Assembly (NCBI GenBank): GCA_002433055.1
Contig: DJHJ01000039.1
Location: 498 to 64,497 of the forward strand
Reading direction: 5' to 3'
Origin: Acidobacteriia bacterium UBA6623
Lineage (GTDB): Bacteria > Acidobacteriota > Terriglobia > Bryobacterales > UBA6623
DNA length: 64,000 nt
Positions 9,209 through 18,703 of this stretch are shown here, piece by piece. Each line of letters starts with the position of its first letter. Position 1 is the stretch's first letter. A program made the position numbers and the translations under genes. The notes under the pieces were generated by a model. It was not told the origin of the DNA, did not search any database, and saw nothing but the letters and a program-made list of their open reading frames with translations.

Positions 9209-10474
9209 ATGTTTATTAGCCTCCTGGTAATCGTGACTACAACGTTGCTGGCCTGTGACAAAACACACCAGCTGCCCACAACACCTGTATTCACAAGTCG
9301 TGTGCTTACGCAGTCAACACCATTTGTTTCGCCTAAAGGGGAGTACGTTACACGTCAAGAGCACTATCATACATTTCGTATTCCAGGTATGACAGTCACA
9401 CAAAATGGAACCATCTTAGCTTTTGCAGAGGGGCGCCGTGGCTTTGGCAATGATCCTAGAAGAGATCGAGCAGCACCAATAGATCTAGTGATGAGAAAAA
9501 GTATCGACAATGGTCAAACTTGGCAGCCAATGGTCGTTCTTGAGTCTGGATTTCACTCCGCTGGGAACTTGTTTGATTTTGCAGATCCGACACCGGTATA
9601 TGACCAAATTACTGGGGTAGTATTTTTGTTCTATGGACAGTGGCCAGATGTAGGCCCCACAACACCAATTCACGGCCAGAGTACCGATGCAAAAGCTGGC
9701 AATCAAGTGGTGTGGGTACGCTCAAGTTCTGACAATGGCGAGACCTGGTCGAATCGTCGGCAGATAATCTATCCAGACGAACCCCACGAAACAAGTGACG
9801 GCCTCTACTGGCGACACGCTGAACCAGGGCCAGGAAGCGGCATCCAACTTCAGTGGCAGAACCTCAACGAGCAACTCAATGGTCGGTTAGTGGTTCCGGC
9901 CAAGCGCAGTGGTTCAATTACGCCGGATGGGGAATCAAATGTTACGCAGCTACCATTTGTCTACTATTCTGATGACCATGGCAAAAACTGGAGAATCGGC
10001 AATGTCACGCCCGGACCAGAAGCTGATGAAGATGAAGTGGTCGAACTAAAAGACGGTCGAATATTACTCGATGCACGGCAAAATAAAGGCAGTTTTCGCC
10101 GACGCCACCTGAGCAGCGATGGAGGCATCACCTGGGGACCAGATCGGTCTGACAGTATTTCCATCACGCCAGTGGATACCTCTTTGATTCGATACGATGA
10201 CAACCGAATTCTATTTTCAGGGCCTCGTGGGGAAAATGGCCTGAATCGGAACAGCATCACCATCTGGACCAGCTATGACGAAGGGGAAACTTTTCGCGAC
10301 CCTATCAAATTAAATGACGGGTTTGCTGCATATTCTGTTATGCAACGCTTAGCCGATGGCAGCCTTGGTATTTTGGTAGAAACATCAAGCGATACAGACG
10401 AAGGATCAGATCTGAAAGATGACTCCTATGGTGCAATCACGTTTTATCGTCTAGATATGAGTGAAGCAGAGTAA
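9209..10474 (+). CDS. exo-alpha-sialidase (GH33-like), lipoprotein
   Basis: The 421-residue product starts with a signal peptide ending in TTTLLAC, a lipobox, so it should be anchored in the envelope. The catalytic domain has the sialidase FRIP motif (FRIPGMTVTQNGTILAFAEGR) with the arginine of the sialate-binding triad. Asp-box repeats of the S-x-D-x-G-x-T-W type follow: KSIDNGQTW, SSDNGETWS, SSDGGITWG and SYDEGETF. SDDHGKNWR is a further variant. A C-terminal segment (YSVMQRLADGSLGILVE) matches the end of the fold. It would release terminal sialic acid from glycans. AGGAAA about nine bases before the ATG is a fair ribosome-binding site. Specificity among GH33-like enzymes cannot be fixed by eye. 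Confidence 0.88.
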   Translation: MFISLLVIVTTTLLACDKTHQLPTTPVFTSRVLTQSTPFVSPKGEYVTRQEHYHTFRIPGMTVTQNGTILAFAEGRRGFGNDPRRDRAAPIDLVMRKSIDNGQTWQPMVVLESGFHSAGNLFDFADPTPVYDQITGVVFLFYGQWPDVGPTTPIHGQSTDAKAGNQVVWVRSSSDNGETWSNRRQIIYPDEPHETSDGLYWRHAEPGPGSGIQLQWQNLNEQLNGRLVVPAKRSGSITPDGESNVTQLPFVYYSDDHGKNWRIGNVTPGPEADEDEVVELKDGRILLDARQNKGSFRRRHLSSDGGITWGPDRSDSISITPVDTSLIRYDDNRILFSGPRGENGLNRNSITIWTSYDEGETFRDPIKLNDGFAAYSVMQRLADGSLGILVETSSDTDEGSDLKDDSYGAITFYRLDMSEAE

Positions 10475-10587
10475 CATTTGACAACACGGAGATGCGATTA
10501 TCAAGTGCTTATCAGTTCTGAACAAAATCACGTCTATCAGTCGTTACTTGTTTGGTATGGGTTTACTAAACAAAGTTGATAATATTC

Positions 10588-11979
10588 TCAAACCAATATA
10601 GGTTGGATTACACGGCCATGGACGTCAGTTAGTCGGCGCTGTATGCCGTTGTGGTAATAGGTAAGTCTTTCGTGGTTAAGCCCTAGAAGATGCAGCACAG
10701 TTGCATAGAAGTCATAGATAGTAGTGACGTTTTCAACTGATTTGCCGCCGAATTCGTCAGTCGCTCCATAACTAACTCCGCCTTTGATTCCTGCTCCCAT
10801 CATCCAGCAGGTAAATGCGTTGGGGTTATGGTCTCGGCCTTTTGTCCCTTCTTGGTGTGTAGGCATACGCCCAAACTCGCTAGTCCATAAAATAAGTGTT
10901 TCATCGAGCAACCCTCTGGCTTGTATATCACGGATCAGGCCTGCAGTTGGCTTGTCCAGAATGGGGCAATGGCGCTCATAATCAGTCTGAAGCGTCTTGT
11001 GCGCATCCCAATTGAGTAGGCCATCCACTCCTGACGCACGAGAACCGCAGTACAGCGTAATAAAACGAACATTACGTTCAAGCAGACGTCGTGCCAGTAA
11101 ACAGTTCTTGGCATAAGCAGCGATCAGAGGGTTGGAATCGTTGGTCCCATAGAGAGCGTGCGTTGCCGTCGATTCACGGCTTAAGTCAGATGCTTCAGGT
11201 GCGGAGAGCTGCATCCGAGCAGCTAATTCATAAGCTGCGATGCGAGCTGAAAGATCTGAATTACCAGGATATCGTTTGGCATGAAGTCGATTGATCTTCC
11301 CTAAAAATTGACGTGAGGCACTCTCAACATCTGAGTCAATACCACTTGGTTTTGCTAGGTTACGAATTGGCTCCTGTGCATTGAAAACTATCGCCTGATG
11401 TTCGGCAGGAAGAAATCCTGCTCCCCAATTGGCTTGTCCCGAAGGAGGCCTGCCTCGGACATCAGGAATAGCCACGTATGTCGGCAGATTTTCATTCTCA
11501 GATCCAAGCGCATAACTGACCCAGGCACCAGCACTCGGGAAGCCTTCAGTCGGAAAACCGGTATTCATCATGACGCATCCAGGACCGTGAGTATTTGTCT
11601 TTGATGTCATGGAGTGGACGAACGCTATTTGGTCAGCAAATTTTCCAAGGTTTGGCAGTAGTTCTGTTACTGGTTTTCCACTCTGCCCATGTCGAATAAA
11701 TTCCCATGGGCTACCCATTAAGGCACCATTCTTACCTTGGAATGTAACGATGTCTGATGCACCAGGCAAGGACTCACCAGAACGTCGCTGAAGTTCAGGT
11801 TTGTGGTCCCAAGTATCCATATGAGAGACGCCACCGGGACAAAAAATTTGCAGCACTCTCTTGGCTTTGGCAGGGAAATGAGATGCGGTGGTAGCGTATG
11901 AAACCTCATTTAACAGCGTCGACAATGCAATACCTGCTACACCAGTCGAAAAATTAGAGAGCAAATTACGACGATTCAT
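10588..11979 (-). CDS. DUF1501 family protein (Tat-exported, sulfatase-like)
   Basis: The 463-residue product begins with a twin-arginine signal (NRRNLLSNF followed by a hydrophobic stretch). The alkaline-phosphatase/sulfatase-like DUF1501 body follows, with FCPGGVSHMDTWDHKP, NTHGPGCVMMNTG, LLDETLILWTSEFGRMP and GRDHNPNAFTCWMMGAGIKGG. In Planctomycetota, Verrucomicrobiota and Acidobacteriota such genes nearly always sit beside a PSD1/DUF1553 cytochrome gene, as here: the partner ends 57 bases upstream on the same strand. The biochemical activity of the pair is not established; a role in degrading polysaccharide or other organic material is a common guess. Confidence 0.93.
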   Translation of the reverse strand: MNRRNLLSNFSTGVAGIALSTLLNEVSYATTASHFPAKAKRVLQIFCPGGVSHMDTWDHKPELQRRSGESLPGASDIVTFQGKNGALMGSPWEFIRHGQSGKPVTELLPNLGKFADQIAFVHSMTSKTNTHGPGCVMMNTGFPTEGFPSAGAWVSYALGSENENLPTYVAIPDVRGRPPSGQANWGAGFLPAEHQAIVFNAQEPIRNLAKPSGIDSDVESASRQFLGKINRLHAKRYPGNSDLSARIAAYELAARMQLSAPEASDLSRESTATHALYGTNDSNPLIAAYAKNCLLARRLLERNVRFITLYCGSRASGVDGLLNWDAHKTLQTDYERHCPILDKPTAGLIRDIQARGLLDETLILWTSEFGRMPTHQEGTKGRDHNPNAFTCWMMGAGIKGGVSYGATDEFGGKSVENVTTIYDFYATVLHLLGLNHERLTYYHNGIQRRLTDVHGRVIQPILV

Positions 11980-12036
11980 TTGTATTAATTTCCGAGCTTC
12001 AAAGATTCACTGGTGGATCAGAAAATTTCCACTTAC

Positions 12037-14982
12037 CTACATTAGATAAACAAATTCATTCGCGTTCAACAGTGCACGGCAAAATGGGAAGAGCCCGTAA
12101 TCACTAATGAAATGCTCGGCGTGTTTCATCTCCTCACCGGTTGGCTTACGACCAAAAGCAAGTTCGTACGCACGAATTATCACCATTTTGACATCTAGCT
12201 GTCTCGTCTCGCGCTCTAAGCGTTCAGCAAAAGAACGGGCCTGTTGCAATACAAAGGAGTTATTGAACAAACTCAGAGCCTGTAGTGGTGACGTTGTGAC
12301 AACACGCTTCGGTGCTGGTAGCGCAGTGTCAGGACAGTCGTACTGGCCGAGAAGTTCCGGTTTTACTGAACGTGCATGTTGATGATAGACAGCACGACGA
12401 AACGTACTTTTATCAAATTCTTGGATTGGGTAGTAAGTAGCAACATTATCAACCGTATAGCGATACAGCTGAAACCCCTTACCCCCCATCGTCCTGTCGA
12501 GATTGCCAGAAACTGCTAAAACCGCATCCCGTATAGCTTCTGCTTCTAAGCGCTTCGGTGGGAAACGCCACAAATAGCGTGCATCAGCATCTATTGACGC
12601 TTGGGTGGCATTGTAGGTGCTCGACTGACGGTAAGCTTCAGACATCACTATTTCTTTATGCAATGGTTTCCAGCGCCACCGGTATTCTTTTACAAATCGA
12701 TTACTCAACCACTCGAATAATTCGGGGTGCGTTGGTTTCCCGCCATTGATGCCAAAATCGCTAGGCGTCTCGACAAAGGAGGCACCAAAGTGATACATCC
12801 AAATACGATTTACAATGACACGTGCTGTCAGAGCGTTACGATCGTCAGCAATCCATCGTGCCAGTGCGAGGCGACGTGCGCCTTCCTTCGTACTCGTATC
12901 CATCTCAAAACGGTAGAGCAAATCAGACAGCGTCGTCAGGCTAGCAGGAGCAATTATTTCTCCCCTAGCCATTGGGTCGCCACGCTTCATAAGGTAGGTA
13001 GGATCCTCCGGTTGCTTGAACATTGCTAAGTAGGCAGTCTGAAGTTTGGGCAGTTTGGCTAATTTAGCCTTGGCATCACTCTTCGTTCGCTCAGCAGCGT
13101 TCCACACCTTCCTCTCTTCGTTGTTAAGAACGGCGAGAAAGAGTAGTTCCTCACGGTTTTCCTTCTTTGCTGGCAATCGGTCGAAGGAGTCGGCAACCTT
13201 GTTCCAATGCTTACCGTCACGAGAGACTTCAATCGTGTATCTCTCTGGGTTGCGATTACTATAAGTTTCGCCAAATGCCTTCAGCCTGTCAGAAGACCAA
13301 TATATACGAGAGATTGTCTGCACTTCAGGCCACTCAATTTGAATCCATAAAGGTGTCCCCGCCCCGTATTTCCGCCCTGAATTTGACTTGTTCTCTGGGG
13401 TTGTTGTTGCAAGTGCTTGAGACATCCAACCCCTGTCAAACTTGCCGTCAATGACATGCATCGGAGAGTAGGTATCCGGATTAGCGTCATCTTTTCTAGT
13501 ACTACTGGCAGACGCCTTTGCACCGTGTCGCGCCAAAGCAATATTGCGAGCATTCGTTCCTGTAGTCCAAATTTCCAATTCATCAAGAGAAGCGGCAAAA
13601 AAAGCACTGGTGGGACGCCCCCTTTTCACTGTCTCAATGTTAAAACGTAAGTAACGAGCTTCGACAGGGGCAAACTTTTCCTCAGTGCCATACCCAGTCA
13701 CACTTGGCCGGTAACGTGCAAAAATCTCATCGCGTTGAGCGCGAATACGATCTTTGACTGTGCCGTACAACTCTTGTAGATCTGCTTCTGCCTCGGAGAT
13801 TTTTTGCTGTAAAGGTTTCGCCCGACTCTCGTAAGCTGCTTTTTGAGCTTCAGTTGCCCACACTCTCACACCTGCACTACGTTGGCGTCGGTTGACGTGA
13901 CGCACCCCAGCGAACACTGACTGCATTCGGTAATAATCCCTCTGTTCGATCGGATCAAACTTATGATCGTGACAACGAGCACAATTGACCGTCAAGCCCA
14001 GAAAAGAAGATGCCGTGGCCATAACCATATCATCGAGTTCATTAGCGCGCTGTTGTTTCTTGCCTTCGATGTTGTCGATGCCGACGGTGTCGTACGGCCC
14101 AGCAACAAGAAATCCTGTCGCAGCTTCTGATTGCAGATCCCAAGGAGTAAGCTGATCTCCGGCAAGTTGCTCAACAATCATGCGATTGAATGGCTTATCT
14201 TCGTTCAGCGAGCGAACCACATAATCACGATATGGCCACGCATCATCACGAAGAAAATTCTGCTCATAACCATCACTTTCACCAAACCGTACGACATCTA
14301 ACCAATGCCTCCCCCAACGTTCGCCGTAGTGAGGCGAATTGAGTAGTCGATCGATAACTTTCTCATAGGCATCAGAACTTCGATCTGCAAGAAAGGCATC
14401 TATTTCTTCTGGCGTCGGCGGCAATCCAATCAGGTCGAATGTGACGCGTCGAAGAAGCGTACGACGATCCGCACGCGGGTTAGGATGCAAACCTTTCTGC
14501 ATCATCTTGCTAAAGAGAAAAATGTCAATCGGGGAATTTTTCCATGTGCTAGGTAGGTTCCTAGGGGTCGGCAGCTCGATACTTTGCAATGGTTGGAATG
14601 ACCACCAAGAGCGATCACTACGCCTGCGAGTCACTTCAGTCTCTATGGTTTTTCCCCATGGAGCACCGGCCATGATCCAATCATGAATCACATCTCTATC
14701 TTCCTTAGGCAAGGGATTACCAACCGGCATCTCACCACTAGCGATCTTCTGGTTAAGAAGGCTCTTAGCTGGACTACCAGGAACCAATGCCGGACCATGG
14801 TCCCCACCTTTGATCGCATTGGTGCGGTTGTTAAGTACCAACCCTGCAGTCTTCAGAGCTTCACTATGGCAACCCAAACAGCTCTTGGCGATTAGAGTAG
14901 TCGCTCGCTGCTCTAAGTCCATCGCCGAAAGTGTCGGTAACGCCAGAGTAATGATTGTGGATAGCTTTAACAGGTGGCGCAT
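12037..14982 (-). CDS. PSD1 / DUF1549-DUF1553 cytochrome c domain protein
   Basis: The 981-residue product has an N-terminal signal peptide (about residues 1-20) and a haem-binding CLGCH in the PSCyt1 domain. The DUF1549 (PSCyt2) region has LLRRVTFDLIGLPPTPEEIDAFL and a second CARCHDHKFDPI. A middle segment (about residues 420-600) resembles a discoidin-like carbohydrate-binding domain (ARYLRFNIETV, DGKFDRGW, IEWPEVQTISRIYWS). The C-terminal PSD1/DUF1553 part includes LARWIADDRNALTARVIVNRIWMYHFG. Two CxxCH motifs imply covalent haem c and periplasmic electron transfer. It forms the usual two-gene unit with the DUF1501 gene downstream. Function of the family is unproven. Confidence 0.93.
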   Translation of the reverse strand: MRHLLKLSTIITLALPTLSAMDLEQRATTLIAKSCLGCHSEALKTAGLVLNNRTNAIKGGDHGPALVPGSPAKSLLNQKIASGEMPVGNPLPKEDRDVIHDWIMAGAPWGKTIETEVTRRRSDRSWWSFQPLQSIELPTPRNLPSTWKNSPIDIFLFSKMMQKGLHPNPRADRRTLLRRVTFDLIGLPPTPEEIDAFLADRSSDAYEKVIDRLLNSPHYGERWGRHWLDVVRFGESDGYEQNFLRDDAWPYRDYVVRSLNEDKPFNRMIVEQLAGDQLTPWDLQSEAATGFLVAGPYDTVGIDNIEGKKQQRANELDDMVMATASSFLGLTVNCARCHDHKFDPIEQRDYYRMQSVFAGVRHVNRRQRSAGVRVWATEAQKAAYESRAKPLQQKISEAEADLQELYGTVKDRIRAQRDEIFARYRPSVTGYGTEEKFAPVEARYLRFNIETVKRGRPTSAFFAASLDELEIWTTGTNARNIALARHGAKASASSTRKDDANPDTYSPMHVIDGKFDRGWMSQALATTTPENKSNSGRKYGAGTPLWIQIEWPEVQTISRIYWSSDRLKAFGETYSNRNPERYTIEVSRDGKHWNKVADSFDRLPAKKENREELLFLAVLNNEERKVWNAAERTKSDAKAKLAKLPKLQTAYLAMFKQPEDPTYLMKRGDPMARGEIIAPASLTTLSDLLYRFEMDTSTKEGARRLALARWIADDRNALTARVIVNRIWMYHFGASFVETPSDFGINGGKPTHPELFEWLSNRFVKEYRWRWKPLHKEIVMSEAYRQSSTYNATQASIDADARYLWRFPPKRLEAEAIRDAVLAVSGNLDRTMGGKGFQLYRYTVDNVATYYPIQEFDKSTFRRAVYHQHARSVKPELLGQYDCPDTALPAPKRVVTTSPLQALSLFNNSFVLQQARSFAERLERETRQLDVKMVIIRAYELAFGRKPTGEEMKHAEHFISDYGLFPFCRALLNANEFVYLM

Positions 14983-15153
14983 TTAAGATTACCCAAACCG
15001 AAAGCAGCTAGCTCAGACTAATCGATTAAGTGGAAAAGTTCAACAGTGTGGAGAACCAACGGCTGCTGAGCTGTCTTTGGAGCCATTGCACCTTGTCTAA
15101 AATCAAAACATAGCAGTACTCGCACCGCCTTATTCTCTGAATAGTTGAAAATA

Positions 15154-15230
<77 letters not shown>

Positions 15231-15293
15231 GTAGAAGGGAAAAACTGTTACCTGTATGCTGCCAGAAAGGTTGTGAAACTGTCAAACAAAGTC

Positions 15294-16022
15294 CTACTTC
15301 TTCGCCGTAGGTCGGCTAGGGCGAATTTCCACCCGGCTTACAAGACTTCGATCTGGTATTTGCAACAGATGAACTACAGTTTCTGCAATGTGTGACGGGT
15401 CTATCTTCCACGCACCATCCTTCACATCTCTTCCATTAAAGTTGGTTTGCACACTGCCTGGCATGATCGTTGTGACCCTAATATTGTCGTGGCGTACGTC
15501 GAGCATCATAGCTTCAGTTAAACCGTTTAATCCAAACTTTGAGGCATTATAGGCTGCCCCTCCGGCAAAAGCATGCTTTCCCGCTAGGCTGCCTATGTTC
15601 ACGATGAATCCGTTCCCAGCTCGTCTCATCATTGGGACAGCAAGACGTGAGCAATAAAAAGGACCACACAAGTTGGTTGCAATGACGTCTTGCCATTGCT
15701 CGAGTCCAACTTCATCAATTTTTCCAAAACCACGGATGCCGGCATTATTAACTAGAATATCCAATTGCCCAAAAGATCCCTCAAGGGTGGAGAACAATGC
15801 TTCAACCTGTTCGTGTCTCCCTACATCGCAAACAACACCAACAACATGACCCAACGACTCTAGCTCACTCACCGTATGATCAACTGTGGTGGAATTGCGC
15901 CCACAGAGCACAACGGCAACACCTTCCTTCAGTAAATGTTCAGAGATTGCTCGACCAATGCCACGCGTGCCACCCGTAACCAACGCAACCTTCCCTCGTA
16001 GCAATACAGAATTCGTACCCAT
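15294..16022 (-). CDS. SDR-family NAD(P)-dependent oxidoreductase
   Basis: This 242-residue protein is a classical short-chain dehydrogenase/reductase. It has the dinucleotide-binding motif TGGTRGIGRAI near the N-terminus, DILVNNAGIRG in the middle, and the catalytic Ser (VNIGSLAG) and Tyr-x-x-x-Lys (YNASK). The start at MGTNSVLLRGKVALVTGG is chosen because it gives a normal family length; an upstream extension in frame would overlap the divergent transglycosylase gene and looks non-coding. TTVVHLLQIPDRSLVSRVEIRPSRP is a common C-terminal pattern in sepiapterin-reductase-like and 3-oxoacyl-reductase-like members. The substrate is unknown. Confidence 0.9.
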   Translation of the reverse strand: MGTNSVLLRGKVALVTGGTRGIGRAISEHLLKEGVAVVLCGRNSTTVDHTVSELESLGHVVGVVCDVGRHEQVEALFSTLEGSFGQLDILVNNAGIRGFGKIDEVGLEQWQDVIATNLCGPFYCSRLAVPMMRRAGNGFIVNIGSLAGKHAFAGGAAYNASKFGLNGLTEAMMLDVRHDNIRVTTIMPGSVQTNFNGRDVKDGAWKIDPSHIAETVVHLLQIPDRSLVSRVEIRPSRPTAKK

Positions 16023-16182
16023 GATTAATTTAAGACCTCTCTCGTACGGTAAAATAACACCCTCTATGCTAAGAACCATTAAAAATTGTGAACCAGAACG
16101 GTATCGCAATCGAAAACCGTACGGAGCAATGTTCTTCGAATAGCAGTTTACGACGACACTTTCCCAGTATGGCAATAGAACC

Positions 16183-18342
16183 ATGATTGTTGTCTTTCTA
16201 AAAATCGCCACTGTATACCTGCTCATACAGCCACTACTCAGTGGTATCGATCTACCAGAAGAGCTAGGTCGACAAAGTAGAGCTTACCTTAAATCTCAAT
16301 CGGATATAGATCATGACAGATTGATCTCTTTTGCCGAAAAATCAACAAATTCAACCAAAGCACTAGCATTGTTTGCAGCAGGCATGGGTGACAAAGCGGC
16401 TAAAAAATACAAGGAAGCGGCCACTCACTTTGCTATTGCCATGGAAGGATTAGAGGACCTCGCGCATTACGCTGCTTACCATCAGCTTCACAGCCTAGCC
16501 ATGGCCGAAGACCACACAGCGGCTATTATGGCTGCCAACCAGTTCTTCCAGCTATTTCCACATAGTCGCTTCACTGGCATGGCAAAGCACATTAATGCCA
16601 AAAGCCTCACCCAAAATGGTCAACACAACGAAGCCCGACGCCTTTTGGAATCCTCCCACAAGGCAATGCCCGAACCTTTGCGGCTTTATGAATTGGCCCG
16701 TTTAACCCATCTCGATGGCAAACCCCTAGAGGCTGTTCGAGCATATAGGCGAGTTTACTACCATTATCCATTTTCCGACCAAGCCAAAAAATCGGAGAGC
16801 CATCTGAATGCCTTGAGAAAAAAACTAGGAGTGAACTACCCAGATGCACCGCCAAAATGGAGACTTGGCCGTGCCGAGGCGTTACTCAAAGCCCGCAAGT
16901 TCGCACAAGCCTCTGCAGAATACGTACGTGCGACTAGTGGTTTGAGCGGTAATGAACTCGAACAAGCACTAGTGCACCGTGGCACGGCTGACTACAGACG
17001 GAATTACACAAATAAGACCTATCAGTATCTAAAACGCCTGAAAATCAAAGATCCCGACTTAGATGCAGAGCGTGTCTATCTCATAGGTGAATGTGCACGC
17101 CGGCTACGAAAAATAAAAGAGTTTCAAGATCGCGCAGAGTACCTATCAGAAACCTACCCCAACTCGAAGTGGTATGAATCAGCTCTGTTCTCTCTCGGCA
17201 ATTACTACTTACTAAAGAAAGCTACCACGCGTTCCCGAAATTACTACAAACGTACAGCACGAACTTTCCCACAAGGTGCATATGCAGCTAGAGCTCATTG
17301 GAAGGTTTGCTGGCGGGCGTACCTCGACCGTGATCCTGAAGCCCGCTTGTTGTTTGAGGAGCACGTTAAGTTATATCCTCATTCCACATCTGCTCCCGGT
17401 GCTATTTACTGGATTGGACGACTAGAAGAAAAAGAAAGCTCATCTCGAGCCGCCTTGCTCTACATGGCTCTGACGAAACATTTCCCCCATTACTATTACG
17501 GATACCTCGCCCGGCAGCGTTTAGAGAATATTTCCGTTCCAACACTAAACCTTGATAAAGCATCACTGCCAATCGTTTTGACTATATTGCCCGAAGTACG
17601 CAAGGTCACCCAAGAGCCATCTGTGGAAACAGAATCTCTTCTTCGTCGAGGAAAAACCCTCTACACGCTGGGCCTTGTAAAGCAAGCTATCGCTGAACTG
17701 CGTACTGGTGACTATCACAAACCAGATAGTCCCTGGATCGGCGTAACGTTAGCGGAACAGTATAGCGCTCAGGGGCAACACCACCTGGGACTACGCATGA
17801 TGAAACTCTATGGATTCGGATACCTGAGGATGCAATTTGAATCAATGCCTCGTGAATTCTGGAAACGTCTATTCCCTATGCCGTACGGAAAACACCTTCG
17901 TGCGCGCTCCAAACCTCACAAACTTGATCCCTATTTGATAGCCGCGCTAATCCGTCAGGAGTCAGAATTCAATCCTGGTGCAATTTCTTCGGCAGGAGCA
18001 CGCGGCTTAATGCAAATCATGCCAGCAACCGGGAAAAGAATAGCAAAACGTCTTGGTATCCGCGGATTCAGGTCCAGACATCTGTATCGACCGGACACTA
18101 GCCTAAGGCTCGGCACATTTCACTTCCGTAAGGTACATGATCAGTTCGATCATAGAATTGCATACACGCTTGCAGCTTATAATGCTGGCGAGCATAGGGT
18201 TGAAGAATGGATGACATGGGAAAACTTTACGGATTTAGAAGAGTTCGCAGAGACGATCCCCTTTACAGAGACTCGCGGTTATGTACAATCTGTTTTCCGT
18301 AATACTCAAATCTATCGTACTCTCTACGGCAGGGCCAAGTAA
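16183..18342 (+). CDS. slt: soluble lytic murein transglycosylase with TPR-like region
   Basis: The enzyme cleaves peptidoglycan glycan strands, forming 1,6-anhydro-muramyl ends. The 719-residue product has an N-terminal signal segment (residues 4-20), then about 500 residues of helical, TPR-like repeats (for example YKEAATHFAIAMEG, KPLEAVRAYRRVYYHYPFSDQAKKS with a break). A C-terminal SLT domain has LIAALIRQESEFNPGAISS, GARGLMQIMPATG and YTLAAYNAGEHRV. The catalytic glutamate is in RQESEF. This is the layout of Slt70-type proteins. A perfect 10-bp inverted repeat spans the stop codon. It is divergent from the SDR gene and convergent with the nqr operon. Confidence 0.93.
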   Translation: MIVVFLKIATVYLLIQPLLSGIDLPEELGRQSRAYLKSQSDIDHDRLISFAEKSTNSTKALALFAAGMGDKAAKKYKEAATHFAIAMEGLEDLAHYAAYHQLHSLAMAEDHTAAIMAANQFFQLFPHSRFTGMAKHINAKSLTQNGQHNEARRLLESSHKAMPEPLRLYELARLTHLDGKPLEAVRAYRRVYYHYPFSDQAKKSESHLNALRKKLGVNYPDAPPKWRLGRAEALLKARKFAQASAEYVRATSGLSGNELEQALVHRGTADYRRNYTNKTYQYLKRLKIKDPDLDAERVYLIGECARRLRKIKEFQDRAEYLSETYPNSKWYESALFSLGNYYLLKKATTRSRNYYKRTARTFPQGAYAARAHWKVCWRAYLDRDPEARLLFEEHVKLYPHSTSAPGAIYWIGRLEEKESSSRAALLYMALTKHFPHYYYGYLARQRLENISVPTLNLDKASLPIVLTILPEVRKVTQEPSVETESLLRRGKTLYTLGLVKQAIAELRTGDYHKPDSPWIGVTLAEQYSAQGQHHLGLRMMKLYGFGYLRMQFESMPREFWKRLFPMPYGKHLRARSKPHKLDPYLIAALIRQESEFNPGAISSAGARGLMQIMPATGKRIAKRLGIRGFRSRHLYRPDTSLRLGTFHFRKVHDQFDHRIAYTLAAYNAGEHRVEEWMTWENFTDLEEFAETIPFTETRGYVQSVFRNTQIYRTLYGRAK

Positions 18343-18362
18343 TACTCACGTCATTACTTGGC
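18334..18362. repeat. inverted repeat spanning the slt stop codon
   Basis: GCCAAGTAAT (18334-18343) and ATTACTTGGC (18353-18362) form a perfect 10-bp stem with a 9-base loop. The slt stop codon lies in the left arm. No T-tract follows on the plus strand, so it is not a textbook intrinsic terminator. It may act as a 3' mRNA stabiliser or a barrier between the convergent slt and nqr transcripts. Confidence 0.6.
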
Positions 18363-18451
18363 AAAACACTAGGAGAATGAAAATTCCAAGGCAGAATTGA
18401 GGCATCAGCTCTAAAACCAACAGTCGTCTCGGTCGGTTTTATTGAGTTACT

Positions 18452-18652
18452 CTAACCTGAAGTACGGTTTTCGCACTCAGGAAATTTTTCCCGGTAGGGA
18501 CATGCATTGCAATCAATGGGTTCCCCATTCGGTCTAACTGTCGATAGACCGCCACAGGAACCATGTAAAGGTCGCTTCGCTATCATTACCCCTGAAGCCA
18601 TAATCAGCATGGCTAGAGCAATCACAGCAACGGTAATAAAAAAGAGCGTCAT
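18452..18652 (-). CDS. nqrM: NqrM, Na+-NQR maturation factor (DUF539)
   Basis: This 66-residue protein has one N-terminal membrane helix (residues 4-24, FFITVAVIALAMLIMASGVMI). It is followed by KRPLHGSCGGL and a cysteine cluster CNACPYREKFPEC. The KRP-x-x-GSCGG core and four cysteines are the hallmark of NqrM, which delivers iron to the membrane Cys4 site formed by NqrD and NqrE. It is the last gene of the nqr operon, 51 bases after apbE, as in Vibrio-type operons. The length matches the family. Its presence supports a true Na+-NQR rather than an Rnf complex. Confidence 0.9.
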   Translation of the reverse strand: MTLFFITVAVIALAMLIMASGVMIAKRPLHGSCGGLSTVRPNGEPIDCNACPYREKFPECENRTSG

Positions 18653-18703
18653 ACTCCCCAGGCACCAGGCCCATTATCTCGTAAATGGTTCTTCTCATGG
18701 GGA

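Noticed and set aside
9034..9219. Short plus-strand ORF between lectin and sialidase genes
   Set aside because: It overlaps the end of the lectin gene, has no ribosome-binding site and reads like intergenic sequence.
16023..16226. N-terminal extension of the SDR gene
   Set aside because: It would make the protein much longer than the family and overlap the divergent transglycosylase start.
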